The notes under the pieces are model-generated. The model ran no database searches. It saw only the letters and a list, made by a program, of their open reading frames with translations, and had not been told where the DNA came from. From contig BRXU01000041.1 in assembly GCA_030267565.1 (NCBI GenBank), positions 372,001 to 436,000 of the forward strand: a DNA stretch of 64,000 nucleotides. The letters run 5' to 3'. The DNA is from Pleodorina starrii (taxonomy: Eukaryota; Chlorophyta; Chlorophyceae; Chlamydomonadales; Volvocaceae). The position numbers and the translations under genes were made by a program. Shown here piece by piece: positions 31,601 to 42,413 of this stretch (the stretch's first letter is position 1; each line of letters begins with the position of its first letter).

Positions 31601-32294
31601 CGCCGAGCGCCTCCCCGGTCGTTGGCACTGGCCTGGGACCACGGACGACGGTGCCCTGTACGCCTGCCAATGTGCCCAGCACTTCGGGTGAGTCGCTGGG
31701 TCGACTCGGTTTGCAGTCTGTCTTTCAGTGCTTATGTTGATCTGTTATATTTTCAATGCAGGGCCCGGCGTGACCCCGGCTGCAGCCTTGGCAGCGACCG
31801 GCAAGCCCGGCGTGGCGGAGCAGCGTTCAAATGTTGGTGCAACTGGAGTGCCCCACGGCGCAAGTGGGAAGCGGTCCCCGGCGAGTGGGCCGCAGGCTTC
31901 CTCGGCCCATCCAAGCTTGCAGCACAAGGTTGCACGAGTGGCTGAAGGCACGGTCCCGGCAGGTCAGTATGTCGTGCGTATAGCTGGAAATCGTTTGGCG
32001 TACGTGGAAGTACGCCGCTTTGCTAATGATTGGTTGCACGCTATGTGTGCAGGATCATGTGACGGTCTTACGAAGGAAGCGGCTCGTATCGTACGCAAGC
32101 CGGTCGGGCGGTTCGTCGGGGAAGAACTCATGTTCAATCAGCCCGGTGAAAATTATTGCCTGTTGGCCGGGTCCCCCTGGGCGCTTCGCGCTGGGGCCCC
32201 GCCCAAAAAGCAATGGGCAGATTCATGCTGCATTCCTCAAACATGTATGTTTCCATTATTGAACATTGGCATTGGGCTTGATCGGCGGGGCTGA
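28682..32294 (+). CDS. Uncharacterised multi-exon protein with a tandemly duplicated two-exon module
   Basis: Exons with GT/AG borders: 28682-28802 (likely), 29505-29774 (5' border uncertain; 29570 is possible), 29883-30468, 30587-30763, 30847-30975, 31069-31158, 31240-31440, 31598-31687, 31762-31962, 32053-32294. From 29505 the frame is 661 aa; the true start is not found. The first part is globular-looking and helical (ELAEVAAATDTLANGF, then PMLESAVRDHGVAMR). From residue about 286 it is Ser/Pro/Ala/Gly-rich. All junctions from 30468 on are phase 1. The 90-bp and 201-bp exons at 31069/31240 are repeated as 31598/31762. The last exon includes a dispersed GC palindrome. No family is recognised. 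Confidence 0.6.
31069..31962 (+). repeat. Tandem exon-pair duplication
   Basis: Exon pair 31069-31158 plus 31240-31440 and exon pair 31598-31687 plus 31762-31962 have equal lengths (90 and 201 bp) and clearly related peptides, for example GTGLGPRTTVPVTP against GTGLGPRTTVPCTP. All four exons are phase 1-1. Confidence 0.9.
32160..32210 (+). repeat. Dispersed GC-palindrome repeat, copy 1, inside a last exon
   Basis: CTGGGCGCTTCGCGCTGGGG followed by CCCCGCCCAAAAAG; shared with 36181-36230 and inverted at 63627-63673. Here it lies within the reading frame of the uncharacterised gene and encodes WALRAGAPPKK. Confidence 0.85.
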
Positions 32295-33690
32295 AAGGTC
32301 GGACGCGGAAACATTCCGCTCCTGTATTAGTCACACGCTCTGTTACGTAAGAATTCGTATGTATAGAATTCGTACAGGATTCTATACGTAACACGCTCAC
32401 AGCCTCACACCCACTCAAGACTTGTGAAGGTTTCCAAATGTATTACATTCATACAAGATTCATACATACAAGAAGTAAGGGCCTGCGGTTATCCCGGAAT
32501 TAGGTAGCGCCCTGGGGTTGTGGAACGCCTGTGTTGATTGATTGACCAAAGGCAGCGTGCCATATGGCAGGTGGGGCTTAGGAGGTCCCAACGGCCGTGG
32601 GCGTATTGTGGGGTTGGGGTTGGGAAGGCCGGACCGTATGTACGGGTTCTACCAGCCGAGGGACGGATCCAGGTCATGGCTGTCGGGAGGCGCTGTCAAG
32701 AGCTGCTGAAGAGCTGTTGCCCCCATTTGGGTAGGTTTGGGTCTCCCGTGCAAGTACATAGATGCCTCTGACGCACGGGAACCTATCTATAATGAATATG
32801 ACGCATCGTATTCATTGGTGCCAAGCCACTCCATTCTCGTATCAAACTTGCTATCCCAGCACCGTCTCCCCAACGACGGGACAACACCTACCGAATGAAC
32901 ACATACAGCGACCTATCTACATTACGGGCGCCAGGGGCTAAATAAGTTCACAATTTTGAGTGCCCAATCAGGGTCCAATATGATATTTTTGGCAGAATAC
33001 AATCTGATCATCCATAGAACTTCGAAAGCCCACTTTCCCTGAAAAATCACGTCGACGGTCCGATCCCGACGGTGATGAAGATGTTTTCGGCTCCGAAGAC
33101 ATGTGCTGCTGGCTGTTACTGAAAACAATCAAGTTCTTGAATTGCACACGGTCATGGTTGATATCTTGGCAACAATCATGTATGCCTTGTTTCCTTGCCT
33201 GTTGATGAGGTTGATGCACCCAGCAGCAGTATACACTGCACATACACAGATACTTTCGGGCCTTTCCCGCCAGCAGCCAAGAACTTCGCGTCAGCCATAG
33301 AAGTTTTTGGCCCATTTGAGCGACGAATATCCGAGCCCGTAGATACTCCCGTCGATAGATGAAGATAGAATGCCTGCTCTGTAGTCGCCATCACCAGCCT
33401 TATCATTTGCAATTACTTTTGCCCCGGCAAGCCCCCGAAGATATCTATCTATATCTCACTCTCTCTTTTATGTATCTGCGGTGATCCCTACAGAGCGCAG
33501 GCCCTGGGCCTGGTCGATGGTGCTGTAATAGCATAGGGGGCTGTGACCCATGAGTGAGATAAGAGACGCTCACCTCTTGAATGGTTGCTGGACGCGCCTA
33601 CATGACCTACATGGCTACACGGCCAATCGTCAAGGGGTAGGGTAAGGCTGTTTTGTGGAGCTCCCCTGGTGGTGGCGGCATATAGGCTCC

Positions 33691-34162
<472 letters not shown>

Positions 34163-34854
34163 GTTGGGTGGATGGTTGGATGTGTGGTTCTAAATGCGTC
34201 AGCGCCTCTCCAGGATAGACGGGAGTGTCTCTTGTCGCAGGGCAAGTGATCATGCACACTTGCCTTCCCAGCGCATGCATTCTCGTTTCATCATCATCCT
34301 GATCCACCATTGAAAGGCTTATTACTTGCCGCAACCGCCATCACCGCCTGGTAAACAACCACGGCATCCCACCACACCAAACACGTTGCCATACCATGCA
34401 CATGCACGCAGGCTGCCCTGCCATTCTTCGTCCAACGAACGTCCAATTAAAGACGCCCACGCCGGCCGCCCCACCCATGCCCAGTGCCCCCTGCGAGTCG
34501 AGGTAGAACAGGAACGCCACCGGCGGGCGGGGCCAGGGGCGGGCCCACCGCCGCCGCCGCCGCCGCCGCCACTGGCGCACGAGGCGGTGATGGGAGCGGA
34601 GGCGACCACCACGACCGCGGCAAGGGGGATGGCAGCGGCGGCGGTACACATACAGCAGGGAGCAGCGACGCAGCTGTGGAAGCAGCAGCGGCTGGCTCAT
34701 GATGGTAGGTGCAGCGGGCGCAGCACAACCGGAGGACGGTGCCGCAGATGGAGCTATTGGAAGCGGGGGCGGCGGCGATAACGGGAACGGTGCTAGCTGC
34801 GGCGGGTGACGACGTATGGCGCTTGGCGCACAATTAACAGTGGGTGATGATGGT

Positions 34855-34975
34855 GACGACATACGGAGGTTGACGCATGACAGTGCTGTGCCTGGGTGAC
34901 CGACGGTGTATGTACGGCGGTTGACGCATGACAGTGCGTGGGTGACGGTAGGGTGTATGTACGGCGGTTGACGCA
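34855..34975. repeat. Approximately 50-60-bp imperfect tandem repeat
   Basis: The block ACGGCGGTTGACGCATGACA with a following GTGGGTGAC occurs about three times in a row. Confidence 0.75.
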
Positions 34976-36009
34976 CGAACGTTGTGACGGCGGGGACGGA
35001 CGCGCGGCGGTGGTGTGGCGAGAATGTGCGTGGAAGGCAACGGCGACGGATGCTTGCGGTACCGTACTGCAAGTGGCGTGCCAGCAGAACAATGTTGTTG
35101 AGTGGACAGGTGGGAGGGTGCGCCGCTAAACATGGCAACATGCATGTCGATTAGGAAGGGACCAAGGTGGGCGGAGCTGGCCACTGGTGGCTGCCTCTTT
35201 GCAGCATGCATCTAGCGGCCGATGCGACGGAGCTAGGTTAGCTGGGTCAGCTGGGCACGCAGGAATGAATGAAGCAGGTGATGAATGGAAGTAAGGGGAC
35301 AGCTAGCGGATTGGCCGGAAGGGAGGTGTCAGCCGGTACGTGGTGCGTATCAGCCACAACACGCACACTACGGTGCCACAACCCGGCCGGGCGTGCGCAG
35401 AACGCTATCTAGATAGCGGCAGGGGATGCATGCATGGATGGATGGCTGCCAGGGGCATGCATCATGTATATCCTGCATGGCTCTTCGTTCCAGCAGGTGC
35501 TGCTGCAGTGTCATCGTCGGCAGTAGCGAGCCAATCTGGTAGCTTTTCGGCTCTAGATAGCTGTAAGTACGTAGTGTCTTGAGCCAGGCAGAAGGCCCCG
35601 TGCATTCGCTTTCAAACGATTACACGTGTAATCTCGATATTCTGTCAGCGTTTCCCATGCATACATATATGCACCATAACCACAACCGGGATTTCATGCA
35701 TGGAGGGTACTAAGGAATACGTACGTCGGTCCTTGCTGCCTTAGAAGGTGTTACATCCGGTAGGTGCTGCTTGGTCTATCTGCGACGCTGCTGCTGCGTG
35801 CATGAACACGTGTAGGTTAGTTGGCGCACACGGTGTACATACATTCGTTAAGCTTGTCCCTTTTTCCGCAATGCCCAGGTATCCAGTCGCCTCATCACCC
35901 ATACATGCGCCTGATGCGTGGTCGGTCAACCCTCGCCCAAGAAGAGGAATATTACAGTTGGGCGTTTGGCGGCGCAAAGTTGACGCAGATACGGCACTGC
36001 AGTGTAGCG

Positions 36010-36230
36010 TACGTACTCCTGTCGCCAACCCCCTCCATACGCATGCCAGCTGCTGGACCTGCTCATACTCAGACTTAGACGACTTACGGTCGCCCCCCCA
36101 AAAAACACAACGAAAGCGCGCAATCTAATCCACCGCGATATCTGGCACAGCCCGTCCAGCCTGGGTCGGGCCGGGTGCCCTACAGGGCGGGGCCCCCCTG
36201 GGCGCTTCGCGCTGGGGCCCCGCCCAAAAA
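36010..36230 (+). repeat. Dispersed repeat with GC palindrome, copy 2
   Basis: 36010-36142 is the reverse complement of about 63868-64000 with only an occasional mismatch. The GC palindrome follows at 36181-36230 (GGGGCCCC...GCTTCGCGC...CCCGCCCAAAAAG). The same order is found, inverted, at the right end of the window. Confidence 0.85.
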
Positions 36231-37708
36231 GTGACGCACGCCACGCGCTCGTCGTCCTCACGCACTGACGGTACGGTAGTCATCTTCCACCACGCACACC
36301 GTCGTTGGCGTCCCTACCCGGGCGCCCGCCCTGCCGCTGCGGCCCCCGGTTCGCTCCGCCACGGTAGCCGCCCCCGCCCCCGGGCTTTCCCTCGCTCGCA
36401 GCCGCGCCCTGATGCTTTACTGAGCTTCCTCCCGTCACCCCCCCTATGAGGACTGCGAGGCCTGTCGCGTCAGCAGCAGCATGATCATCTGCTCGACCGT
36501 TGGTGACCAACCCCGCCACCATTTCCGAATCTAGGGCCTGCTTTTGGGCGCGCTGCTGGTTTGCCAACACGTTGCAGAACTTTGAGCCCCTCCTGTTTCC
36601 TCCGATTTCCTTCTTCATCGCTTTCCGGTTCCCAAGGAAAGAGGATCCACGGGTTCTGCGAGGTCCACGGGTTCAACTCAGTGGCCCGGGGGGAGTGAAG
36701 TAGTGGCCCGGGGGGAGTGAAGTGATCCATCCCACACTTTCCTTCCCACACCTCCCGCCCTGCGTCTCTTCGCTTGCCTGACAGCTTTTGGACTGCCATT
36801 TACTCTGCCGCGCTCTCTTGTGTGTCCATGCGCTGGACCGGCATATCTTCCCGTAATTGGGCGTACTGCCACTACTACTGCCACTACTAGCACTGCCACA
36901 TAAGCACTGCCACAGAAAACCATTAAGCAATCAGGAACAGCACCGCAACAACCCGCCTGGATCCCTTGGTCGTTAAGCGGCCAGATAGCTGTATAGCTGG
37001 GAGGAGGAGACGCGCAGTGCAGTCATCAGCAAGAACAGCAACCCGGTCGGTCGGCCTGGCACGAATCGCAGCACCGGGTAGGGTACAAGTGCAGCACAGC
37101 AACCGCCACCTGGGTTCGTTGTTCCTGGGCGCTCCTCCTCACCTGCCCGCCCAAACACACCGACCCGTAACCTCCCCCCGTCCGCCCGCCCCCTACGCCG
37201 CGTCCGCTTGCTGCATCGTGTGTATGTCGGTATGTGCCCAGGCGCCAAGGCCGCCCGTGCAAGCGCCACACGGACCCAGGCGCCAAGTCCGTGGGTGCGC
37301 CCGAGCGTGTACCGGTATGGCAACTGTGAACCGACCCAACCCGTCGCCGCCGATGCCAGGCCGAGCCCGGCATCCCGGCGTGCGCCTAGCCACGCGGTGG
37401 CGCAGAGTTCGCAGCGCAGTGCGCCTTTCCCTTCCCTTCCCTCAAGAGGGGCGGCACAGCGAACCAGATGCCCCTCCGCCCCGACCTGACGCTCCGGCCC
37501 GCCCTGAGAGAAGGCGCACTGCGTAAGAATCCCTTCCTGACCCAGCTCCCCCCACCCCCCCTTGCCTCTCCCCCCCCCACCCTCTCCAGCGTCGACACGG
37601 CACGATACACCCAACAGAAAGACCGACGGACCGACAGACTGACACACACATACACATACACCACCGCGCCAACATAAACATCGACGGCCTGACGTGACCG
37701 GCTCTCTT

Positions 37709-40700
37709 CTACACCTCGACGCGGTACGCGAATCGCGGCCGCTGCGCCGTCCGTGCCGCCGCCGCGGGGCCCCTGGTCAGCCAGGCGGCTGCGGGGGCGG
37801 CTGCGCCTGTCATGACGCCCATGAGGGGGGTCACGGTCCGCATTCGGAAGCCGGGGGAGTCGGAGGGGCGCTCGCGGGACTCCCGGAGGGTCACCTGCGG
37901 GGGGGGGGGGGGTGAGGCGGGGGAGGAGGTGGGGGAGGATGTGAAAGAGTGCGGTCTGCGACGCGAAATTGGGTCAGGTTGCAGCAATCAACGCCCTTGA
38001 ATAACCATGAAGGGGAGCGGAGGGGAGGGAAGGGGAGCGGAGGGGAGGGGAGGGGAGGCCCATTGTTGCAGCCAGGGCCGCGCTTTCCTGACCTCTGATC
38101 TGACCTAACCTGATCTCTGATCTGACCTCTTGAGCTGATCCGCTCCAGGGAAGATGGCAGTGGGTTTGTTTGTTTGATCGCGGCGAAGCGCGGCAGGAGA
38201 GGAGGGATGGGGGAGCTGCCCGCGTGTGTGGGGCGAGGCGCCCGCGTGGCCCGATTGATCTCCAGCCGCAACACGGCGCAGCGCAGCGCAGCGTATCTCG
38301 AACACCCACCCACCCACCCAAACCCCACCCCCTCCACGCCGCGCTTCTCCGCGATCAAACAAACAAACCCACTGCCATCATTTTCCCTGCAGCGGATCCC
38401 GACCGCGAAACGCGGTTCCCTGCCCCCCATTTCCCTCCCTCTCCGGCTCGGTGGTCCCTCTGCTTCCCCGCCCCGCCCCCGTCCCCGCTCCCATCCCCGC
38501 TCCCATCCCCGTTGAGTACTCCCCGCCCGACTCGCCGCTCCCGCCACAGCTCTCAGCCGCCCTCAACCCCCAACCCCCTACGGTAGTTCCCGCCTCCCCC
38601 CTTATCCACAAGTACCGACCGCCTCAGCCGACCCCAACCCCCTAGCCAAGCTGGCCCTCAATTGTAATACCGTAATCGCACTCAGCGCACGATCAAGCCC
38701 TGCGCCCTCAGGCGACCGCAATTACGGTATTTGCCCCTCCGCGCCTCACCCTCAGGTGACTGCTCCGAGTGAACATACGTCCGCTGCGTCCGCGACCCAT
38801 CCGCTGCATCGCCTTCTCCACCCGCCCGCGAGTCGCGTAGATAATGCCTGAGGGGGTGGGGGGGTGGGGGTTAAGCGGTGTGAGAGAAAAATGATACCGC
38901 AGCGAGGAGACGGGCACCCGGGCACGGGGCATGGGTCCCTTCGAAGACCACTGTTTAGCAAAAAGACTCACGCACACGCTCCTGCACCCCCCCTGGAGAC
39001 CTCCGGATGCGCTTCTTTCGCGGTCCTCACCGGTAACCCCTCCCTGCCCTCCCGGTCCTCTTACACCCGCCCCCTCCGGCCACTCACACACCCACCACCC
39101 CCGCCCGCCGCCCTCCCCGGGGCCACCTACCCCCCCCTCCCACCTCCCTCCCAGGGCCACTCACCCACTACCAGTCGCTCCCCATCCAGCCCCACCACCT
39201 GAGTGGCGTCCTGGTAGGCCGCCTCCAGGGCCTGAGGGAGGGGGGGGGGCGGGTGGGTGGGCGGGTGGGTGGGTGGGTGGGTGGGTGGGTGAGCGGGTGG
39301 GTGGATGGGTGGATGGGCGGGTGGCATCCAAGAGGATACCGAAAGAGCATATCGGGGCTGTGGAATGGAGGCGACAGGTTGGGTGGTTGGGTTGTTGGAT
39401 GCGCGCGGCGTATGTGGGGCGTGTGTGTGTGTGTGTGTGTGTTTGCCTTGAGCTTCGGTCTTCCCGCTGCGTTGCACGCAGTGAAGACCCAACCATGCAC
39501 TCGGCGACCTGCCGCAGTCTTGGCTTCGCACCCACGAGGTTGTTCACACAGTCCCCCTCCCGACGCCCTTGCTCTCCCTCCCCTCCCCTCCCCTCCCCTC
39601 CCCTCCCCTCCCCTCCCCTCCCCTCCCCTCCCCTCCCCTCCCCTCCCCTCCCCTCCCCTCCCCTCCCCTCCCCTCCCCTCCCCTCCCCTCCCCTCCCCTC
39701 CCCTCCCCTCCCCTCCCCTCCCCTCCCCTCCCCTCCCCTCCCCTCCCCTCCCCTCCCGTCCCCTCCCGTCCCGTCCCCTCCCCACCCGTCCCCTCCCCTC
39801 CCCTCCCCTCCCCACCCCTCCCCACCCCACCCCTCCCCACCCCACCCCGCCCCACCCCCCCATCAGCACATGTCGGGCCGCCTTGTGGGGCACCAGCTTG
39901 CACTGCGCCACCGCGTCAGCGTACGACAGCCCACGGACCTGCAGCGGGTGGGCGGGTGAGCCCGCGGGAGGGCGGGTGGGTGGGTTGGAGAGAGAGATTG
40001 CGATACGGCCCGCTTGGGGGAACCCGTTGACTCCACCCCTCCTCCTCCTCCTCCTCCGAGGGGGGTTATATGCAGGAGCAGGAACCGGAACCGGAAACCA
40101 ACTAACCAACCAACCAACCAACCAGATACCCCTACAAGTACGCAACCAGAGGTGTCCAGCCCATGTGAGGTCAGCGGGTGATGAGGCCACCGCAACAACA
40201 GCAACAACCACAACGTCCGGACGGCCGGGAGGCCGGGAGGCCGGGAGGCCGCTGCTGACACATCCAATCACACCCCTGCTGCATTCATTCATTCAATCAA
40301 TCATTCATTCGCTCTCTCGCCCGGAACTTGATACGACATGCGACATGTGTACGTGTCTCTTCCCCCGCGGAGCCCCCCGGTCCACCCCACAGCCACCCCA
40401 CAGCCACCCCCCCCCCAAACCCACCCACCAGTCGAACGATGCGGTTCATCTTCTTGACGCTCTGCGTTATCCCCTCCATGTATGCCGTACCCGCGTACGT
40501 GTACTGCTCCCGGGCCCGCTCGTGACGCCGCTCAGTGCGCTCATCGTCCTCGTCGTACCTGGTGGTTCAGGGCGTTGGGAGGTGGGGGTGGGGGGGGTCA
40601 GGGAGTGATATGCTCCATTATTTGTGGGGGTTGGCAGGGCAAGGAAGTCATCCACACGGATTGAGATCTGGAGCTGGTGGATGGGTGGGTGGGAGGGTGC

Positions 40701-41729
40701 GGGGGTAAGGGGGTATTCGAGGACGGAGAACCAGGCGGGGGAGGGGTAATGAAAACGATACCGCAGCGGCCCCACACCCCCGGCCCCACACCCGCCGGCC
40801 CCACACCCCCGGCCCCACAAAGACGATGACAATGACCCCTCCCGCCCTACCCACCACATCCAAGTGCGTCTCTCCCTGCGCCGGCCCTTGACCGCCTTCC
40901 CCTCCAGTCCCCCCTGGGCCGACGGCTGCACCCCCGAGGCGGCAGCAAGCGCCGCCTGGAGCGGATTCTGAACCGGCTCGGAACCCGGGGCCGCCGCGCC
41001 ACCGCCGCCACCGCCGGTGCCGCCGCTGCCGGTGCCGCCGCTGCCGGTGCCGCCGCTGCTGTCGTTTGCGGCTGGCGCCGCGGCCGGCGCGCTGACGTGC
41101 AGGGCTCTAAGGAACGCCGGCGTCGGCGCCGGGGGCAGGAAGTGCGAGGCCCGAAGGGGGGCGACCTGCGGTGGTGCCAGAGCCCCCGATGAGGGCGACC
41201 GGAAGAGCGCGCGGGGGAGGGAGGTAGGTGTAGTTGCGGGTGGGACGTGCGCGCGGAAGGAGGCTAGGAGAAGGCAAAGAAAGAGGAAGAAAGGACGTGG
41301 CAGTTGTCGGATGTACAGAGTGAGGCGCAGCGCGGGAGGTAAAGCGCGAGTTGAACGGGAACGCGTGCTGGGTTGGGGCTTGACAGGGGTCGGCGGAAGG
41401 TGGTGGGAGGGGAGGGTGAATGCGTGGAGCGAGTTGGAGGAGGCTGGGTGGGAGGGGCTCGTGCGCGGCAGGCCGTGTACGACGCTGGCATCATTGTCGA
41501 GGGCCGCCGGGGAGAGTGGGGCAGCAGGGTGGGGGCTGGCGGGGCCGCGCACAGAGATCTTAGTGCTGCAACCCCTGACGCAGGACGCGGCATCGGCGAG
41601 GGGCCGCGCCGAGCGAGAGTGGCAAGGTTGCCGGGGTCGCACGTCGCGTGGCCGTGAGAACGCCGGCGCACCGTGGGTCCATGGCGCCAGAGCCGGCTGC
41701 CAAGTACCGTTGTGTGCGTCAAGCTCCAT
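37709..41729 (-). CDS. Organellar (probably mitochondrial) ribosomal protein uL22
   Basis: Exons: about 41729-40855, 40558-40429, 39938-39870 (3' border uncertain), 39231-39165, 38847-38750, 37894-37709. uL22 lines the peptide exit tunnel of the large subunit. Visible family blocks are KMNRIVRLVRGLSYADAVAQ, then KAARHALEAAYQDA, GLDGERLVV, and the hairpin GRVEKAMQRMGRGRSGRMFT followed by SSHLRVTLRE. Phases close to a frame of about 474 aa. The long N-terminal region is Ala/Pro/Ser/Arg-rich with no acidic patches, as in a targeting peptide. The start is uncertain: ATG at 41729 is in frame, while ATG at 41593 gives a better presequence (MPRPASGVAALRSL) but needs an extra intron. Mitochondrial is favoured over plastid because of the RGRSG...SSHL style, but this is not settled. 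Confidence 0.8.
38137..38400. repeat. Foldback/MITE-like inverted repeat in a uL22 intron
   Basis: Arms of roughly 55-65 bp at about 38137-38194 and 38334-38400, centred on GTTTGTTTGATCGCGG and its complement, separated by about 140 bp. It lies in the last uL22 intron. Confidence 0.8.
39243..39312. repeat. (GGGT)n tetranucleotide tract
   Basis: Repeated GGGT with GGGC variants in the third uL22 intron, followed by a short (GT)n at about 39420-39441. Confidence 0.9.
39574..39850. repeat. (CCCCT)n pentanucleotide minisatellite
   Basis: About 275 bp of CCCCT units, diverging to CCCGT and CCCAC at the right end. It lies in the third uL22 intron and causes long Pro/Ser/Leu shadow frames. Confidence 0.97.
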
Positions 41730-42413
41730 GGCTGTCGCGATGCTATCTCCGTTGCCTGATTGACGGAGCAGCTGGTGCTGGGGATGCTGTCAGTTGACGC
41801 TTCCAGCCCAAATGTCCGAGCGGTAAAGTTGCGTCCGCAATCGCGCTGCCACGATGCGCACCAAGCAGCAGAGCCCTCGCCGGCGAGCGATGACGACGCG
41901 GAAGACAGCGCCCGAGATGCCGCTCGTCCTAGCAATATGAGGTGTGTATGACCTTTCACCATGGCATTAAGAAAATTGGAAGATCGGATCACGAACACGA
42001 TCACAGCGAATGGCTACCGTAAAAGATGATAAAAGCGTTTTACAGTGGAAAAGGCCTTGTTAAACACTCCCACTCCACCCTGTGTATAGCCGCAAGGGCG
42101 TTGTGTAACTAAAGCAAGTGCGCGCTCACATTGCCACACGGGGCATAAGCCGTTAGGCCGACACTGAACTGCCGTACTTCGCCACTTGCATGTGTCAGAC
42201 CCTTTCTGGGTGCAATTCTGTGCGAAACCTCTTACAGAGATTCTGCTTCTGACAAATTTGCAAATTCAGAGCGGCCCTGGCGTGCACAGTGACCGAGTGA
42301 GAGTTTCTGCACTTTGCGTGAAACCATCTCAAGGCCCAATTGTGCATAGCGACCTCCATCGTTAGCTCTTGACTGTTCAGCAGGCAACTTGGCCCCTACC
42401 AGCCCCGCCCAAG
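41730..42413. promoter_or_regulatory. Divergent promoter interval between uL22 and the C1D-like gene
   Basis: About 0.7 kb separates the minus-strand uL22 start (41729 or 41593) from the plus-strand C1D ATG (42414). It is less GC-rich than the flanking genes. I cannot assign individual promoter boxes. Confidence 0.45.

Noticed and set aside
34341..35141. 266-codon minus frame with repeats of SCVNRRTYT
   Set aside because: Built on a tandem repeat plus low-complexity Arg/Pro; no splice or family evidence.
36280..36618. 112-codon minus frame with an RGG-like tail
   Set aside because: No partner exon, no recognisable family, overlapping alternative frames of equal quality; perhaps an old gag-like fragment, but not supportable.
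39168..40292. 374-codon minus frame with (GREGRGGE)n
   Set aside because: Runs through the (CCCCT)n minisatellite in a uL22 intron; only the short VRGLSYADAVAQ part is real coding and it belongs to uL22.
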